Assembly: GCA_002422205.1 (NCBI GenBank)
Contig: DITS01000052.1
Span: 1 to 42,705 of the forward strand
Direction of reading: 5' to 3'
Origin: Alphaproteobacteria bacterium UBA6178
GTDB lineage: Bacteria > Pseudomonadota > Alphaproteobacteria > Rickettsiales > UBA3002
Length of the DNA: 42,705 bases
The position numbers and the translations under genes were made by a program. Shown here piece by piece: positions 22,296 through 30,860 of this stretch. Every line of letters begins with the position of its first letter. Positions within the stretch are counted from its first letter, which is position 1. The notes under the pieces are model-generated. The model was not told the DNA's origin. It searched no databases and saw nothing but the letters and a program-made list of their open reading frames with translations.

Positions 22296-23945
22296 CTAGC
22301 GGTTAAATGCAGCATCGGGCACAATGGCAAGTATTGCCGCCTCGTCCACCGCGTCAATCAACTCTGGCTCCAGATACAGCCGCGCATAATCGCGATACAC
22401 CCCCGATGAGACAAAAAAATCGACCAAATCAGGGTCCAAATGATTGCATTTTTTAAGCTTAGCGATGATATCCATGGCTTCCGAAAGCTTTTTAGCGGGT
22501 TTATAGGGTCGATCTGCCGCAGTCAGCGCCTCAAACACATCGGCAATCGCCATCATCCGTGCCGGAATCGACATGGTTGCCCCAAAAACACCCTTCGGAT
22601 ACCCCGTTCCATCCATTTTTTCATGATGTCCGCATGCATATTCCGGCACCCGCCGCAAATGTTTGGGCCATGGCATCGATTCGAGCATATTTACCGTATG
22701 CACCATATGGTCATTCATGATCTCGCGCTCTTCCGGTGTAATCGTTCCCCGGCGGACCGACAGATTATACAACTCATTTTCACTCAACAGCGCTTCGCCA
22801 TACCCTCCCCGTTTCCATCGCAAGCGCGCTAACTGCTCGAGCCGCTCAATCTCTGCATCCGCCATAAATTCCCCGCCAATATTGGCCTTATGCACAAATT
22901 CGCAGTCCTCCTCCAGCTGCTTTACCCGCCCCTGAAACGCGGCCAAATGCACCGCCTGCTGGTCAGGCTGCGCCATCACCGATTCCAGATACGCAATATG
23001 CGCATCGCGCTTGAGCACTTCAAATCTTGTCGAAATCGCATCAATACGGTCATGAATCGTCTCCAATTTGGTCGATTTATCCATAATATGCATCGGAGTG
23101 ACGATTTTTCCGCAATCATGCAGCCATCCGGCGATGTGAAGTTCATATTTCTCCTCATCATTAAGGCTAAACCGTGCGAATTTACCTTCATTAGCTGCAC
23201 AAGCAGCTTCCGCCAGCATCTCTGTCAGCACCGGCACCCGCTCGCAATGATTACCCGTATAGGGCGATTTCGAGTCAATCGCCTGCGCGATAATCTTGAT
23301 AAAGGATTCCAGCAAATTGCGCTGCGCTAAAATCAGCTGCTTATTATCCAGTATTACCGCTGCCTGCGACGCCAGCGCCTCAATGATCTGCGCCATTTCC
23401 GCACTAAAGGTGATAGTCTCGCCCGACGCCGGATCCTTGGCGTTAATCAGCTGTAAGCACCCAATCGCCTCATGCTTATGATTAATCATCGGAATTGTCA
23501 GCACCGACTGCGTCAGATAGCCATATTGCCGGTCAAACGCATGCGTGCCTTCAAAATTAAACCCATCCGCCCGATAGGCATTCTCAATATTAATCGTCGT
23601 GCGCATCAGCACCGCATTCACCACCTGAATCGTATAATGCGGCAGCCCCATCGCGTCATATAAGGGAATCGGTTTAAAGTCAGGTGTCGGATGCGCGCCA
23701 CCAAACTGAATAGACAACGAACGGTTCCGCACAATCTCATAGTCGAGCGTATTCTCTTCGCTCATCACATATAAGGTGCCGCCATCGGCATTGGCGATAT
23801 CCATGGCCTCCAGCACAATGCGCTCCAGTAACGCATCCGGATTACGCTCCTGCGACAACGCAATGCCGATTTCGGTCAGGCGTTGTACCAGCTCCACTGA
23901 AGGGCTGGACGCCTCCGCGTAATCCTTAGACGGCAAAGAATCCAT
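22296..23945 (-). CDS. GAF and HD-GYP domain protein, probable cyclic-di-GMP phosphodiesterase
   Basis: A 549-residue cytoplasmic protein. A GAF domain (about 20-190: ANADGGTLYVMSEENTLDYE, SVLTIPMINHKHEAIGCLQL) is followed by an HD-GYP domain with the HD pair in AGWLHDCGKI and the later HHEKMDGTGYPKG, ARMMAIADVFEALTAADRPY. The HD and GYP parts are split by an insertion of about 110 residues (from KLETIHDRIDAISTRFEVLK onward), much longer than in standard HD-GYP proteins. I have seen this kind of insert in a sub-branch, so it is not a defect. I chose Met at 23945 because the upstream ATG at 23984 lies within the terminator of the preceding gene; neither has a strong ribosome binding site. Confidence 0.88.
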   Translation of the reverse strand: MDSLPSKDYAEASSPSVELVQRLTEIGIALSQERNPDALLERIVLEAMDIANADGGTLYVMSEENTLDYEIVRNRSLSIQFGGAHPTPDFKPIPLYDAMGLPHYTIQVVNAVLMRTTINIENAYRADGFNFEGTHAFDRQYGYLTQSVLTIPMINHKHEAIGCLQLINAKDPASGETITFSAEMAQIIEALASQAAVILDNKQLILAQRNLLESFIKIIAQAIDSKSPYTGNHCERVPVLTEMLAEAACAANEGKFARFSLNDEEKYELHIAGWLHDCGKIVTPMHIMDKSTKLETIHDRIDAISTRFEVLKRDAHIAYLESVMAQPDQQAVHLAAFQGRVKQLEEDCEFVHKANIGGEFMADAEIERLEQLARLRWKRGGYGEALLSENELYNLSVRRGTITPEEREIMNDHMVHTVNMLESMPWPKHLRRVPEYACGHHEKMDGTGYPKGVFGATMSIPARMMAIADVFEALTAADRPYKPAKKLSEAMDIIAKLKKCNHLDPDLVDFFVSSGVYRDYARLYLEPELIDAVDEAAILAIVPDAAFNR

Positions 23946-23982
23946 AGGGCCTGGTCCATAGTTGTTCACCCAGCACCATAAC

Positions 23983-24020
23983 AAAAAAGCCTAAATATTC
24001 AGTTAACTGGAAATATGGCT
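23983..24020 (-). terminator. Probable Rho-independent terminator of the QueD-like gene
   Basis: On the minus strand AGCC-ATATT pairs with AATAT(TTA)GGCT around a short loop, with a three-base bulge, and is followed by six T (A run at 23983-23988). It begins at the stop codon of the gene at 24020-24886. Confidence 0.55.
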
Positions 24021-24886
24021 CACAAACGGCGCGTCACACTCTCAACAATCGCCCCTTTTTGCACCCCTTCATACGCCTTCACGCGCAGCCGTCCGATCGC
24101 GCCTTCCATTTGTAATTGCTGTAAAATATACTCAGCAATACACTCCACCGTCGAATCCGTATCGATAATTTCGCAACGATCCTGCGCCAGCTCAAGTAAA
24201 AATGCGCCCTCTGCCGCCGCATAGGCAAAGCGCCAGTAAAGCCGCCCCTCATGCTCAAACGACGCCACCACATCGTCCTGCGTACCGATGTAAATATGCG
24301 GCCAGCGCGACGCCCATTGCTGCATCAGCGACGCATCCAGCCAGTCGTCTTGCCAGATTTCGATTTTAGAGCGATGCCCATGCGCAATTCGCTGGCAATG
24401 CCCGTCATGTTTTTTTAAGCCATGCGAATAATGATAGACCGGACCACCGACTGCCTCATGCCGCAACTCCACCGCCACCGACTCAACCGTGGGTGGCATC
24501 AGCGCCTTTAAATGCTGCTCTAAATAGGATTGCACCGACTCGGCAGAAATGGCCTCCGCATCAATTAAGCATAACGCCGATTCGGGCGATACATGACGAA
24601 TATCTTGCCCGCTTTCATCCGTAAACGTTAATGTTACTATTCCGTTATGAAGTTCAAACTGGTTGAGACCCTTGGCACGTGTCGGCACCAGCAGCTTATG
24701 GTCCACCCACTCATCCACTGCTGCCTTGATCTGCTTCTTCACCCGCCCGAAATCCATCACCATCGACTGGCTGTCAAGACCACCAGTAAGCACAAAATCG
24801 CAAATCCAGCTCTCACCCGACAAGCCATGCTGACTACTCAGCACCGAGCAATCAATCACCGTCAGATTATCCACGAAGAGTCTCAT
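24020..24886 (-). CDS. Tandem QueD/6-pyruvoyl-tetrahydropterin-synthase-like protein
   Basis: A 288-residue protein that looks like two T-fold pterin-synthase units. The first unit has the family's LDSQSMVMDFGRVKKQIKAA and WVDHKLLVP signatures but lacks the zinc HxH. The second has HYSHGLKKHDGHCQRIAHGH, which carries the His ligands, followed by DTDSTVECIAEYI near the end. QueD makes 6-carboxy-tetrahydropterin from dihydroneopterin triphosphate for queuosine. FolE, which makes that substrate, lies two genes upstream on the same strand. AGAGGCGG precedes the ATG at 24886. An upstream ATG at 24904 overlaps the maf stop as TAATG. Which reaction it catalyses is uncertain. Confidence 0.72.
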   Translation of the reverse strand: MRLFVDNLTVIDCSVLSSQHGLSGESWICDFVLTGGLDSQSMVMDFGRVKKQIKAAVDEWVDHKLLVPTRAKGLNQFELHNGIVTLTFTDESGQDIRHVSPESALCLIDAEAISAESVQSYLEQHLKALMPPTVESVAVELRHEAVGGPVYHYSHGLKKHDGHCQRIAHGHRSKIEIWQDDWLDASLMQQWASRWPHIYIGTQDDVVASFEHEGRLYWRFAYAAAEGAFLLELAQDRCEIIDTDSTVECIAEYILQQLQMEGAIGRLRVKAYEGVQKGAIVESVTRRL

Positions 24887-24903
24887 ATTCCGCCTCTGTA
24901 ACA

Positions 24904-25512
24904 TTAACCCATACTTAGTATAGAATGCGAATACAGTGTTAAGAGCAATGCTGTAAGCGGTAGCCCCTTGATCACATCGGCGTCGCCTTCCACGCGTGAG
25001 AATAAATGCCGCCCCATCGACTCATATTTATAACTGCCACAACTATGCAGCGGCTGGTCATAATGCACATAGGCTTTAATCTCATTTTCAGTCATTACAC
25101 GCATGGATAGAGCCGCGCTGGCGCAATGCTCCCACAATAATTCCTCGCCACGCATCAGGCACACTGCGCTGTGCTGCCAGTGCGTCTGGCCCGATAGCCT
25201 TGCCAGCTGCGCCTCTGCCTTGTCATGCGTGCCGGGCTTACTCAGCGCCTCACCTGCCAGTTCACAAATCTGATCCGCCCCGATCGTGATCGACTCGGGA
25301 TGTTGTTGCGCCACCGAGCGCGCCTTGGCACGGGCAAGCATTTGCGCCTGTGTCGGCAAATCCTGCCCCATCATCTGATTTTTCAGCTCAGCCTCATCAA
25401 CCCCCGATGGCATGACGCTAAAGCGCAACCCCACCGCTTTGAGCATCTGCGCCCGAATCGCTGACCCCGACGCCAGAATTAACGGCTGATGTATGTGGAT
25501 AAACTCGCTCAT
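24904..25512 (-). CDS. maf: Maf-family nucleotide pyrophosphatase
   Basis: A 202-residue Maf protein. Signatures are LILASGSAIRAQMLKAVGL at the N-terminus, the acidic GVDEAEL, TIGADQICEL with the active-site Asp, and CGSYKYESMGRHLF with VEGDADVIKGLPL. Maf proteins hydrolyse non-canonical or ordinary nucleoside triphosphates to monophosphates (house-cleaning), and some act in division arrest. It lies between folE and the QueD-like gene on one strand, with a BIME-like palindrome in front of it. Confidence 0.92.
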   Translation of the reverse strand: MSEFIHIHQPLILASGSAIRAQMLKAVGLRFSVMPSGVDEAELKNQMMGQDLPTQAQMLARAKARSVAQQHPESITIGADQICELAGEALSKPGTHDKAEAQLARLSGQTHWQHSAVCLMRGEELLWEHCASAALSMRVMTENEIKAYVHYDQPLHSCGSYKYESMGRHLFSRVEGDADVIKGLPLTALLLTLYSHSILSMG

Positions 25513-25560
25513 AGCGCTGCCTTATATGGTTATTTCACGGCAATGGCGAGAAATGTTTTA

Positions 25561-25632
25561 CGTCATTCCTGCGAAAGCAGGAACCTTAACTTAGACTGAC
25601 CGCACAAGATCCTTGCTTTCGCAGGGATGACA
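25561..25632. repeat. BIME-like doublet of the TCCTGC-GAAA-GCAGGA family
   Basis: The left half CGTCATTCCTGC-GAAA-GCAGGAACCTT (25561-25587) faces an inverted right half that carries TTGC-TTTC-GCAGGGATGAC (to 25632). Each half is a hairpin with a GAAA loop on one strand. It lies between folE and maf, inside what is probably one transcript. Confidence 0.85.
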
Positions 25633-25656
25633 CCTAGCTCCCGTCTCGCGCAAGCG

Positions 25657-26277
25657 CTACCCGATATCACTCGACGCCACCAGCGCCATAAACTCACCAC
25701 GCGTGCGCGGGTCCGATTTGAACAACCCATGCATGCGGCTGGTCACCGTCGTGGTCTCAGTCTTGTGTACGCCCCGCGTCGTCATGCATTGATGTTTCGC
25801 ATCAATCACCACCGCCACGCCTTTAGGCTCCAGCACGCGCTGAATCGTATCCGCAATCTGCGCCGTCAAAACCTCTTGCGTTTGCAGTCGCTTGGCAAAA
25901 ACATCCACAAGGCGCGCCAGCTTACTGATCCCTACCACGCGCTTATCGGGCAGATACGCAATATGCGCCTTACCAATAATCGCCACCATGTGATGCTCGC
26001 AATGCGACTCCAGCCGCATATTTTTCAGCAGCACCATCTCGTCATAATCCTCGACCTCCTCAAAGGTGCGCGACAGCACCTCTTCGGGGCTTTCATCATA
26101 ACCGGCATAGAATTCGCGGTAGGCTTCTACCACGCGCTTGGGCGTATCCAGCAGCCCCTCGCGCGCCGGATCGTCCCCCGCCCATTTAATCAGCGTGCGC
26201 ACCGCCTCCATCGCTTCATCCTTCGATGGGCGAGCCGAAGCAGCATTCGCAGGAGTAATAATTTTTGCCGTGGCCAT
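25657..26277 (-). CDS. folE: GTP cyclohydrolase I
   Basis: A 206-residue FolE that converts GTP to 7,8-dihydroneopterin triphosphate. Zinc ligands are in SHCEHHMV and KHQCMTTRGV; other signatures are GLLDTPKRVVEAY, YLPDKRVVGISKLARLVDVFAKRLQTQE (given only as a guide) and the C-terminal TRGEFMALV. I start at the second Met (26277), which has AAGGATGG at a proper distance; the first Met at 26286 has that purine run directly against it. It heads a minus-strand group with maf and the QueD-like gene. Confidence 0.95.
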   Translation of the reverse strand: MATAKIITPANAASARPSKDEAMEAVRTLIKWAGDDPAREGLLDTPKRVVEAYREFYAGYDESPEEVLSRTFEEVEDYDEMVLLKNMRLESHCEHHMVAIIGKAHIAYLPDKRVVGISKLARLVDVFAKRLQTQEVLTAQIADTIQRVLEPKGVAVVIDAKHQCMTTRGVHKTETTTVTSRMHGLFKSDPRTRGEFMALVASSDIG

Positions 26278-26381
26278 AGACGCCATCCTTTGCCAGAAAT
26301 TTCATAACACAGCACGAAATAGCCGCATTCACTCCGGTTATATAAGCGGTTTTTTTGAAAATCCAAGCATTTTAGGCGATT

Positions 26382-27752
26382 TTATACGCTCATCGACGGG
26401 CCGGTAGGCTCAACACGGTATTTACCAAGCGACGGGTCAGTGCTAACAGTATTATCCAGACTTGCGCTTTGCACTGTCCCACTCGCGGCACGCCCCAGCG
26501 CCATCGTCTGCGCCAGCATATCAATTAACAGATCGGTTTGATCAAGCGCCACATTGGCCGTAGGTGGGTCCATCACTTGCGGAATATTCGGCCCAGCCTC
26601 GCGTTGGCGTTGCAACCCGCCCAGCGATTGCTCCACGCGCCCCACCGCCATATCCGCCGGCAGTGTCACCGTGCGTCCCTGCTCAATCGTCAGCGTAATA
26701 TCCGTTTGCGGCTCCACCAGATTCAGCCCGTTGGCTTTGCCACCCGCCTGAATAGTGCCCAGCATCTCCTGCAGATTATCCGCCGTAATCTCGGTGCCAT
26801 TATATTTAGAACCAATAAAATCCTGAGCACGAATCGTTGCCTTATCCAGCGTAACATTCGCCATCTCTACATTTTTAAATTCGGCCCCCACGCAATTAGA
26901 GCCGGTTAAATCCAGACTAAATACCGCAATATCATTAAATTTGGCACCCACCAATTCGCTATTAGTGATTGCGCTATTCTCGCTCACACTGCTGCCGCTA
27001 AAATCAGCACCGTTCAGAAGCACCCCATTCGCTGCCACTTCAATCGCGCTCGAATGCGCAGCTTTCAGCCCCGTCAGATCACTTCCATCGCCCACATGCA
27101 ATTTGGCAAGCTTAGCGCCCTCCATATCCATGCCGCGTGCAGTGGTGCCTTCTTCAAAGGTAATATTGGGTTGTTTTGCGCCTTGGTTGCGTGTGCCATC
27201 TATGCTCAAAAAGCTGACATCACCCTTTAAATTTATATCCGCCTGCTGCGAAAAGTCAGTCAGCGTCACAAACTGCATTTTGGTGCCTTTGTCAGCCAGA
27301 ATTTCTGCCTCCGCCCCTACCGTGGCTTCATCAATAATAATGCCTTCAAAGCAGGATTCGGGATGAAACACCGCACCAGAAATATCCGCGCCGCCCATAT
27401 TCACATCCAGCGCTTGCCCGCCATTGGCGGCAGCCAGCGCATTCAGGCCGGTATCGGTAAAGGTAATGCCTTGTGCATTCTGCAAGCCTTGCATATTGGC
27501 AATCTGAGGGGCCGTAAGCCCCTGCTGCAAACCCGTCTGCACAATTAAATCCAGTGTGAGTGGCTGGCCTTGCCCCTGCGCCGCCCCGCGCGCCGCATCG
27601 ACCACCGCTTGCATCGGATTGCCCTGCCCAGCACTGCCAACATCCTGCGGCGTAGCATAGGGATTGATATCAGGGGTTACAGTGGCTTGCTGCAAATAAG
27701 GATTGCTCTCAGCCCGGCCTAAACCCAGCTTACCTGCCCCTATCTTGCCCAT
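26382..27752 (-). CDS. Pentapeptide-repeat-like protein
   Basis: About 456 residues. The centre (about 130-340) has runs of the A(D/N)LXX-like pattern, for example GADISGAVF, MDMEGAKLAKLHV, GVLLNGADFSGSSV, SELVGAKFNDIAV, LTGSNCVGAEFKNVEMANVT. This suggests a right-handed beta-helix. The N-terminus is Gly/Gln-rich (GQGNPMQAVVDAARGAAQGQ) and the C-terminus unordered with a short helix. No signal peptide or membrane segment is clear. Repeats are irregular compared with Qnr-type proteins. The start is uncertain: the ATG at 27752 has no ribosome binding site, and GTG at 27770 or TTG at 27782 would add 6 or 10 residues. Function unknown. Confidence 0.7.
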   Translation of the reverse strand: MGKIGAGKLGLGRAESNPYLQQATVTPDINPYATPQDVGSAGQGNPMQAVVDAARGAAQGQGQPLTLDLIVQTGLQQGLTAPQIANMQGLQNAQGITFTDTGLNALAAANGGQALDVNMGGADISGAVFHPESCFEGIIIDEATVGAEAEILADKGTKMQFVTLTDFSQQADINLKGDVSFLSIDGTRNQGAKQPNITFEEGTTARGMDMEGAKLAKLHVGDGSDLTGLKAAHSSAIEVAANGVLLNGADFSGSSVSENSAITNSELVGAKFNDIAVFSLDLTGSNCVGAEFKNVEMANVTLDKATIRAQDFIGSKYNGTEITADNLQEMLGTIQAGGKANGLNLVEPQTDITLTIEQGRTVTLPADMAVGRVEQSLGGLQRQREAGPNIPQVMDPPTANVALDQTDLLIDMLAQTMALGRAASGTVQSASLDNTVSTDPSLGKYRVEPTGPSMSV

Positions 27753-27831
27753 ATTAGCAAAAATGCTCACGCCACCAACCAACAGTTAATTAATTAAAAT
27801 TTTATCTACTTCACACCCTAGCGTAAAAGCA

Positions 27832-27846
27832 TTAACAATGTGTTAA
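27832..27846. promoter_or_regulatory. Candidate CtrA box between the pentapeptide gene and ppx
   Basis: TTAA-CAATGTG-TTAA with a 7-bp spacer, in the 215-bp divergent region. On the minus strand the match begins TTAAC. It could serve either gene. Confidence 0.45.
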
Positions 27847-27967
27847 AAAGCCTGCCAAACGCTGCATTGTCATCAAATCTTCACACAATAGAATAATAGC
27901 ACATAATGCTCGACCCCGCAGCAAAAAGCCGTTATGTTTCCTTGCAAAAGCAGCAAGGCAAGGCATC

Positions 27968-29020
27968 ATGAACCCGATACACCGCAAACCCTACGCCAAG
28001 CAGCGCGACGCGGTTGACGTCCCCCCGTCCGAGCTATTCGCCGCGCTCGATCTCGGCACCAATAATTGCCGCCTGCTCATTGCCAAGCCGGTTTTTCAGC
28101 AAAAAAGCCAGCATAAAACCCTGAAAGTTATCGATTCTTATTCGCGCATCGTCCGTTTGGGTGAAGGCTTAAGCGACCGTGGTCAGCTCTCGTATGATGC
28201 CATGGAGCGCACCCTCAAAGCCTTGAAATCCTGCAAATCCAAGCTCGATCGCTATGATATCGCCAAAGGCCGCTTCGTCGCCACCGAAGCCTGCCGCCGC
28301 GCCACCAATGCCGAAGAATTTCTCGAGCGCGTCAACACGCAGCTCGGACTCGACATCGACATTATCTCCAACGAAGAAGAAGCGCGGCTGGCATTCCTCG
28401 GCTGCTCGTCACTGCTGCAAAAAGACACCCGCTACGCCCTCGCCTTCGATATTGGCGGCGGCTCGACCGAATTCATGTGGGTTAAAATCGACGGCGAACA
28501 ACCGCTCGATTCGCACAAACGCCACCTGATTCAGGATTGGCTCTCCCTGCCCTACGGCGTCATGAACATGTCCGAGCAATTCGGCGGCGCCGCCTACACC
28601 GAAATGTATTTCGAAGAAATCGTCGATAAAATCGTCGAACTGCTCACCCCGCTCGACCGCGCCAACGACATTTCACCGCGCATCTGGCGCGAGCGCGTGC
28701 AAATGCTCTCCACCTCCGGCACCGTCACCACGCTCGCCGCCATCCATCTCGATTTACCGCGCTATGACCGCTCCAAAGTTGATGGGCTGAAACTCAGCAT
28801 CTCCGATATCCGCGCCGCTACCCAGCGCCTCATGCAAATGAGCCCATCCCAGCGCGCCGCCCATCCCTGCATCGGCTCGGCCCGCACCGACTATATCCTC
28901 TCCGGCTGCGCCATCTTCGAGGCCATTGTGCGCACCTTCCCCATCGACAAAATCACCATCGCCGATCGTGGCGTGCGTGAAGGCATCATCGTCTCCCTCA
29001 TGCGTGAGCAACACGCCTGA
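27968..29020 (+). CDS. Ppx/GppA family phosphatase
   Basis: A 350-residue exopolyphosphatase/guanosine pentaphosphatase of the sugar-kinase/Hsp70 fold. It shows AALDLGTNNCRLLIA (phosphate loop 1), ATEACRRATNAEEF, ISNEEEARLAFLG and AFDIGGGSTEFMWVK (phosphate loop 2). It is about 150 residues shorter than E. coli Ppx, as the alphaproteobacterial forms that precede rlmE are, and lacks the C-terminal HD-like part. It would degrade polyphosphate or pppGpp. A small hairpin CCTTGC/GCAAGG (27940-27958) touches the AAGG ribosome binding site. Confidence 0.9.
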   Translation: MNPIHRKPYAKQRDAVDVPPSELFAALDLGTNNCRLLIAKPVFQQKSQHKTLKVIDSYSRIVRLGEGLSDRGQLSYDAMERTLKALKSCKSKLDRYDIAKGRFVATEACRRATNAEEFLERVNTQLGLDIDIISNEEEARLAFLGCSSLLQKDTRYALAFDIGGGSTEFMWVKIDGEQPLDSHKRHLIQDWLSLPYGVMNMSEQFGGAAYTEMYFEEIVDKIVELLTPLDRANDISPRIWRERVQMLSTSGTVTTLAAIHLDLPRYDRSKVDGLKLSISDIRAATQRLMQMSPSQRAAHPCIGSARTDYILSGCAIFEAIVRTFPIDKITIADRGVREGIIVSLMREQHA

Positions 29021-29100
29021 CTGTAAGCCTGATTATTTTTTAGTGAAGCTTTGTCTTTTTTAGGCTACTAACAAATAAATTGACACATAGGGAGATATCA

Positions 29101-30816
29101 ATGGCACGTAAACAAATCATCTGGGGCGTCGCAGGCGTCGTAGCGGTGGCGGCAATAGGCGGCTACAGCTTTGTCTGGAAGCAAACCGCCGATAACGCCA
29201 AAGCGCAGCTCGCACAAGCCATCGAAAAATTCAATGCCGACAAAGAAAACCTCGCCAAACTGAGTTATGAATCGCTCGAAACCGGTGGCTACCCCTTCAC
29301 CATTGATTTAACCATCAGCAAAGCCGTGCTCGAAGCCAACCTCAGCATCGACCGCGCGGCGGAATTCCTGAGCGAAGATGATGCAGCCGCCAACACCGAC
29401 ATCAACAAACTCGCCTTCCGCTTCGACGATAACATCCTCATCAGCGGCCCGCTATTCACCCGCAGCGTGCTATTCGGCCATGAAGGCCCCGTGCATATCG
29501 AAGGCTGGAATAACGAGAGCAAAATCGCTCATGTGACCATCAATGTGGCCAATGCTGCCGGTTGCGAAATTAAAGCGCATGATTACCATCTGTTCAATCA
29601 AGACAACAACCTCTTTACCGATGAAGAGAGCGAAAACTGGGCCGAAGAACTGTCTGGCATGCAATGCAGCTATGACGATATGGTCATTACCTCACCCGAT
29701 GGCAAAACCATCGCGCAGGCAGAGCAACTACTGATCGCCTTCGAAAACCACACCAGAGTCAAAGACGTATTCGACGCCGAGGTAAAATTCAACCTGCAGA
29801 ATCTCCTCTTCCCCGAAGGCTCTTCCGCAGCCATCAGCGAGCTATATGCTGCCATGGGCTACGAAGACACCAGCAATTACGGTGATCTCTACACCCAATC
29901 GGGCCATATTAACGCCAATATGGATCTGACCGTTAAAGGCAGCGATACCAAAATGCTGATCAATCTTTCGCAACTGCGTTACACCGATGATGTAACCGAA
30001 ATGAATATGAGCATGCTGCTCGACAACACGCAAAGCGACAAACAAGAGATCAAAGCCGAATTCACCAGCACCTTCAAACCCAATTACGATAAGCTGATGA
30101 TCGCCGCTATGCGCGCCACCCTGTTCGAAGCAGCCGATAATCCGCTGCTGATGATGCTGGCACCCGGTGTTTCACAATATATGGTTACCATGCCCGCCGC
30201 TCAGCGCGACATTTTCCTGCAAGATGTGCTCCCCAGCTATGAGCGTCTTGGCAAGCTGGTCGTCGCTGTCGATGCAAGCTTCCCCACGCCCGCAGCACCT
30301 GCTGAGGCTCCCGCCGAAGAAGGCGCAGCACCCACAGCCCCGCAACCCGGTCAGGTAGATGTACGCCGAATGGAAATAAGCACCGATCTGGGCGGCCTCA
30401 CCTTGCAGGGCAAAGGCAGCACCTCGCCCTATATACCCATCCCCGAAGCGGCACAGGCTACCCTTACCTGCCTCAAATGCACCACCATCATCGATGAGCT
30501 GATCGCCTATCAGAATGATTTGTTGCCGCACATTACCACCGCCGCGCCCGAAACCGCACAGGAAATCCGCAACAACCTGCCACCCACCGAAGTGGTGGCC
30601 GCCTTCAAATCATTCCTGCAATCCGCCGCCAAAGACCCCGCAGCACAGAATTTGCAATATGATGTGACGATGCAAGGGCCGGAAATCACAATCAATGGCA
30701 AACCGGCAGAAGAGCTGACCATCGCCTTCATCAACGATGTCGCCAGCAAAATGCCCACCCCCGCACCGCAGGCCGAAAGCAACGCCACTCCCGCCGAGCC
30801 TGCACCTGCACAATAA
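29101..30816 (+). CDS. Single-pass membrane or periplasmic protein, DUF2125/DUF945-like
   Basis: A 571-residue protein with an N-terminal hydrophobic segment (about 5-22, uncleaved anchor or signal) and a long periplasmic part. The opening KLSYESLETGGYPFTIDLTI resembles DUF2125 proteins of alphaproteobacteria; YdgA/DUF945 is the alternative. A Pro/Ala-rich linker lies near residue 400-425 (PAAPAEAPAEEGAAP), and a CLKC pair near 460. GGGAGATATCA gives the ribosome binding site that fixes the start at 29101. Role unknown, perhaps envelope lipid or protein handling. It is in line with ppx and rlmE. Confidence 0.7.
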   Translation: MARKQIIWGVAGVVAVAAIGGYSFVWKQTADNAKAQLAQAIEKFNADKENLAKLSYESLETGGYPFTIDLTISKAVLEANLSIDRAAEFLSEDDAAANTDINKLAFRFDDNILISGPLFTRSVLFGHEGPVHIEGWNNESKIAHVTINVANAAGCEIKAHDYHLFNQDNNLFTDEESENWAEELSGMQCSYDDMVITSPDGKTIAQAEQLLIAFENHTRVKDVFDAEVKFNLQNLLFPEGSSAAISELYAAMGYEDTSNYGDLYTQSGHINANMDLTVKGSDTKMLINLSQLRYTDDVTEMNMSMLLDNTQSDKQEIKAEFTSTFKPNYDKLMIAAMRATLFEAADNPLLMMLAPGVSQYMVTMPAAQRDIFLQDVLPSYERLGKLVVAVDASFPTPAAPAEAPAEEGAAPTAPQPGQVDVRRMEISTDLGGLTLQGKGSTSPYIPIPEAAQATLTCLKCTTIIDELIAYQNDLLPHITTAAPETAQEIRNNLPPTEVVAAFKSFLQSAAKDPAAQNLQYDVTMQGPEITINGKPAEELTIAFINDVASKMPTPAPQAESNATPAEPAPAQ

Positions 30817-30827
30817 CTAATGCATCC

Positions 30828-30860
30828 TTGTGGGAATGCGGCTAAGCTGCATTCCCACAA
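30828..30860 (+). promoter_or_regulatory. Hairpin immediately before the rlmE ribosome binding site
   Basis: A perfect 12-bp stem, TTGTGGGAATGC (30828-30839) with GCATTCCCACAA (30849-30860), and a 9-nt loop. The ribosome binding site AAGGAT begins within two bases after it. There is no T tract, so it is not an intrinsic terminator; it could protect or gate translation of rlmE. Confidence 0.7.

Noticed and set aside
22255..22300. Intrinsic terminator after the HD-GYP gene
   Set aside because: There is a run of six T on the minus strand, but only a three- to four-pair stem (CCG/CGG) precedes it, too weak to call.
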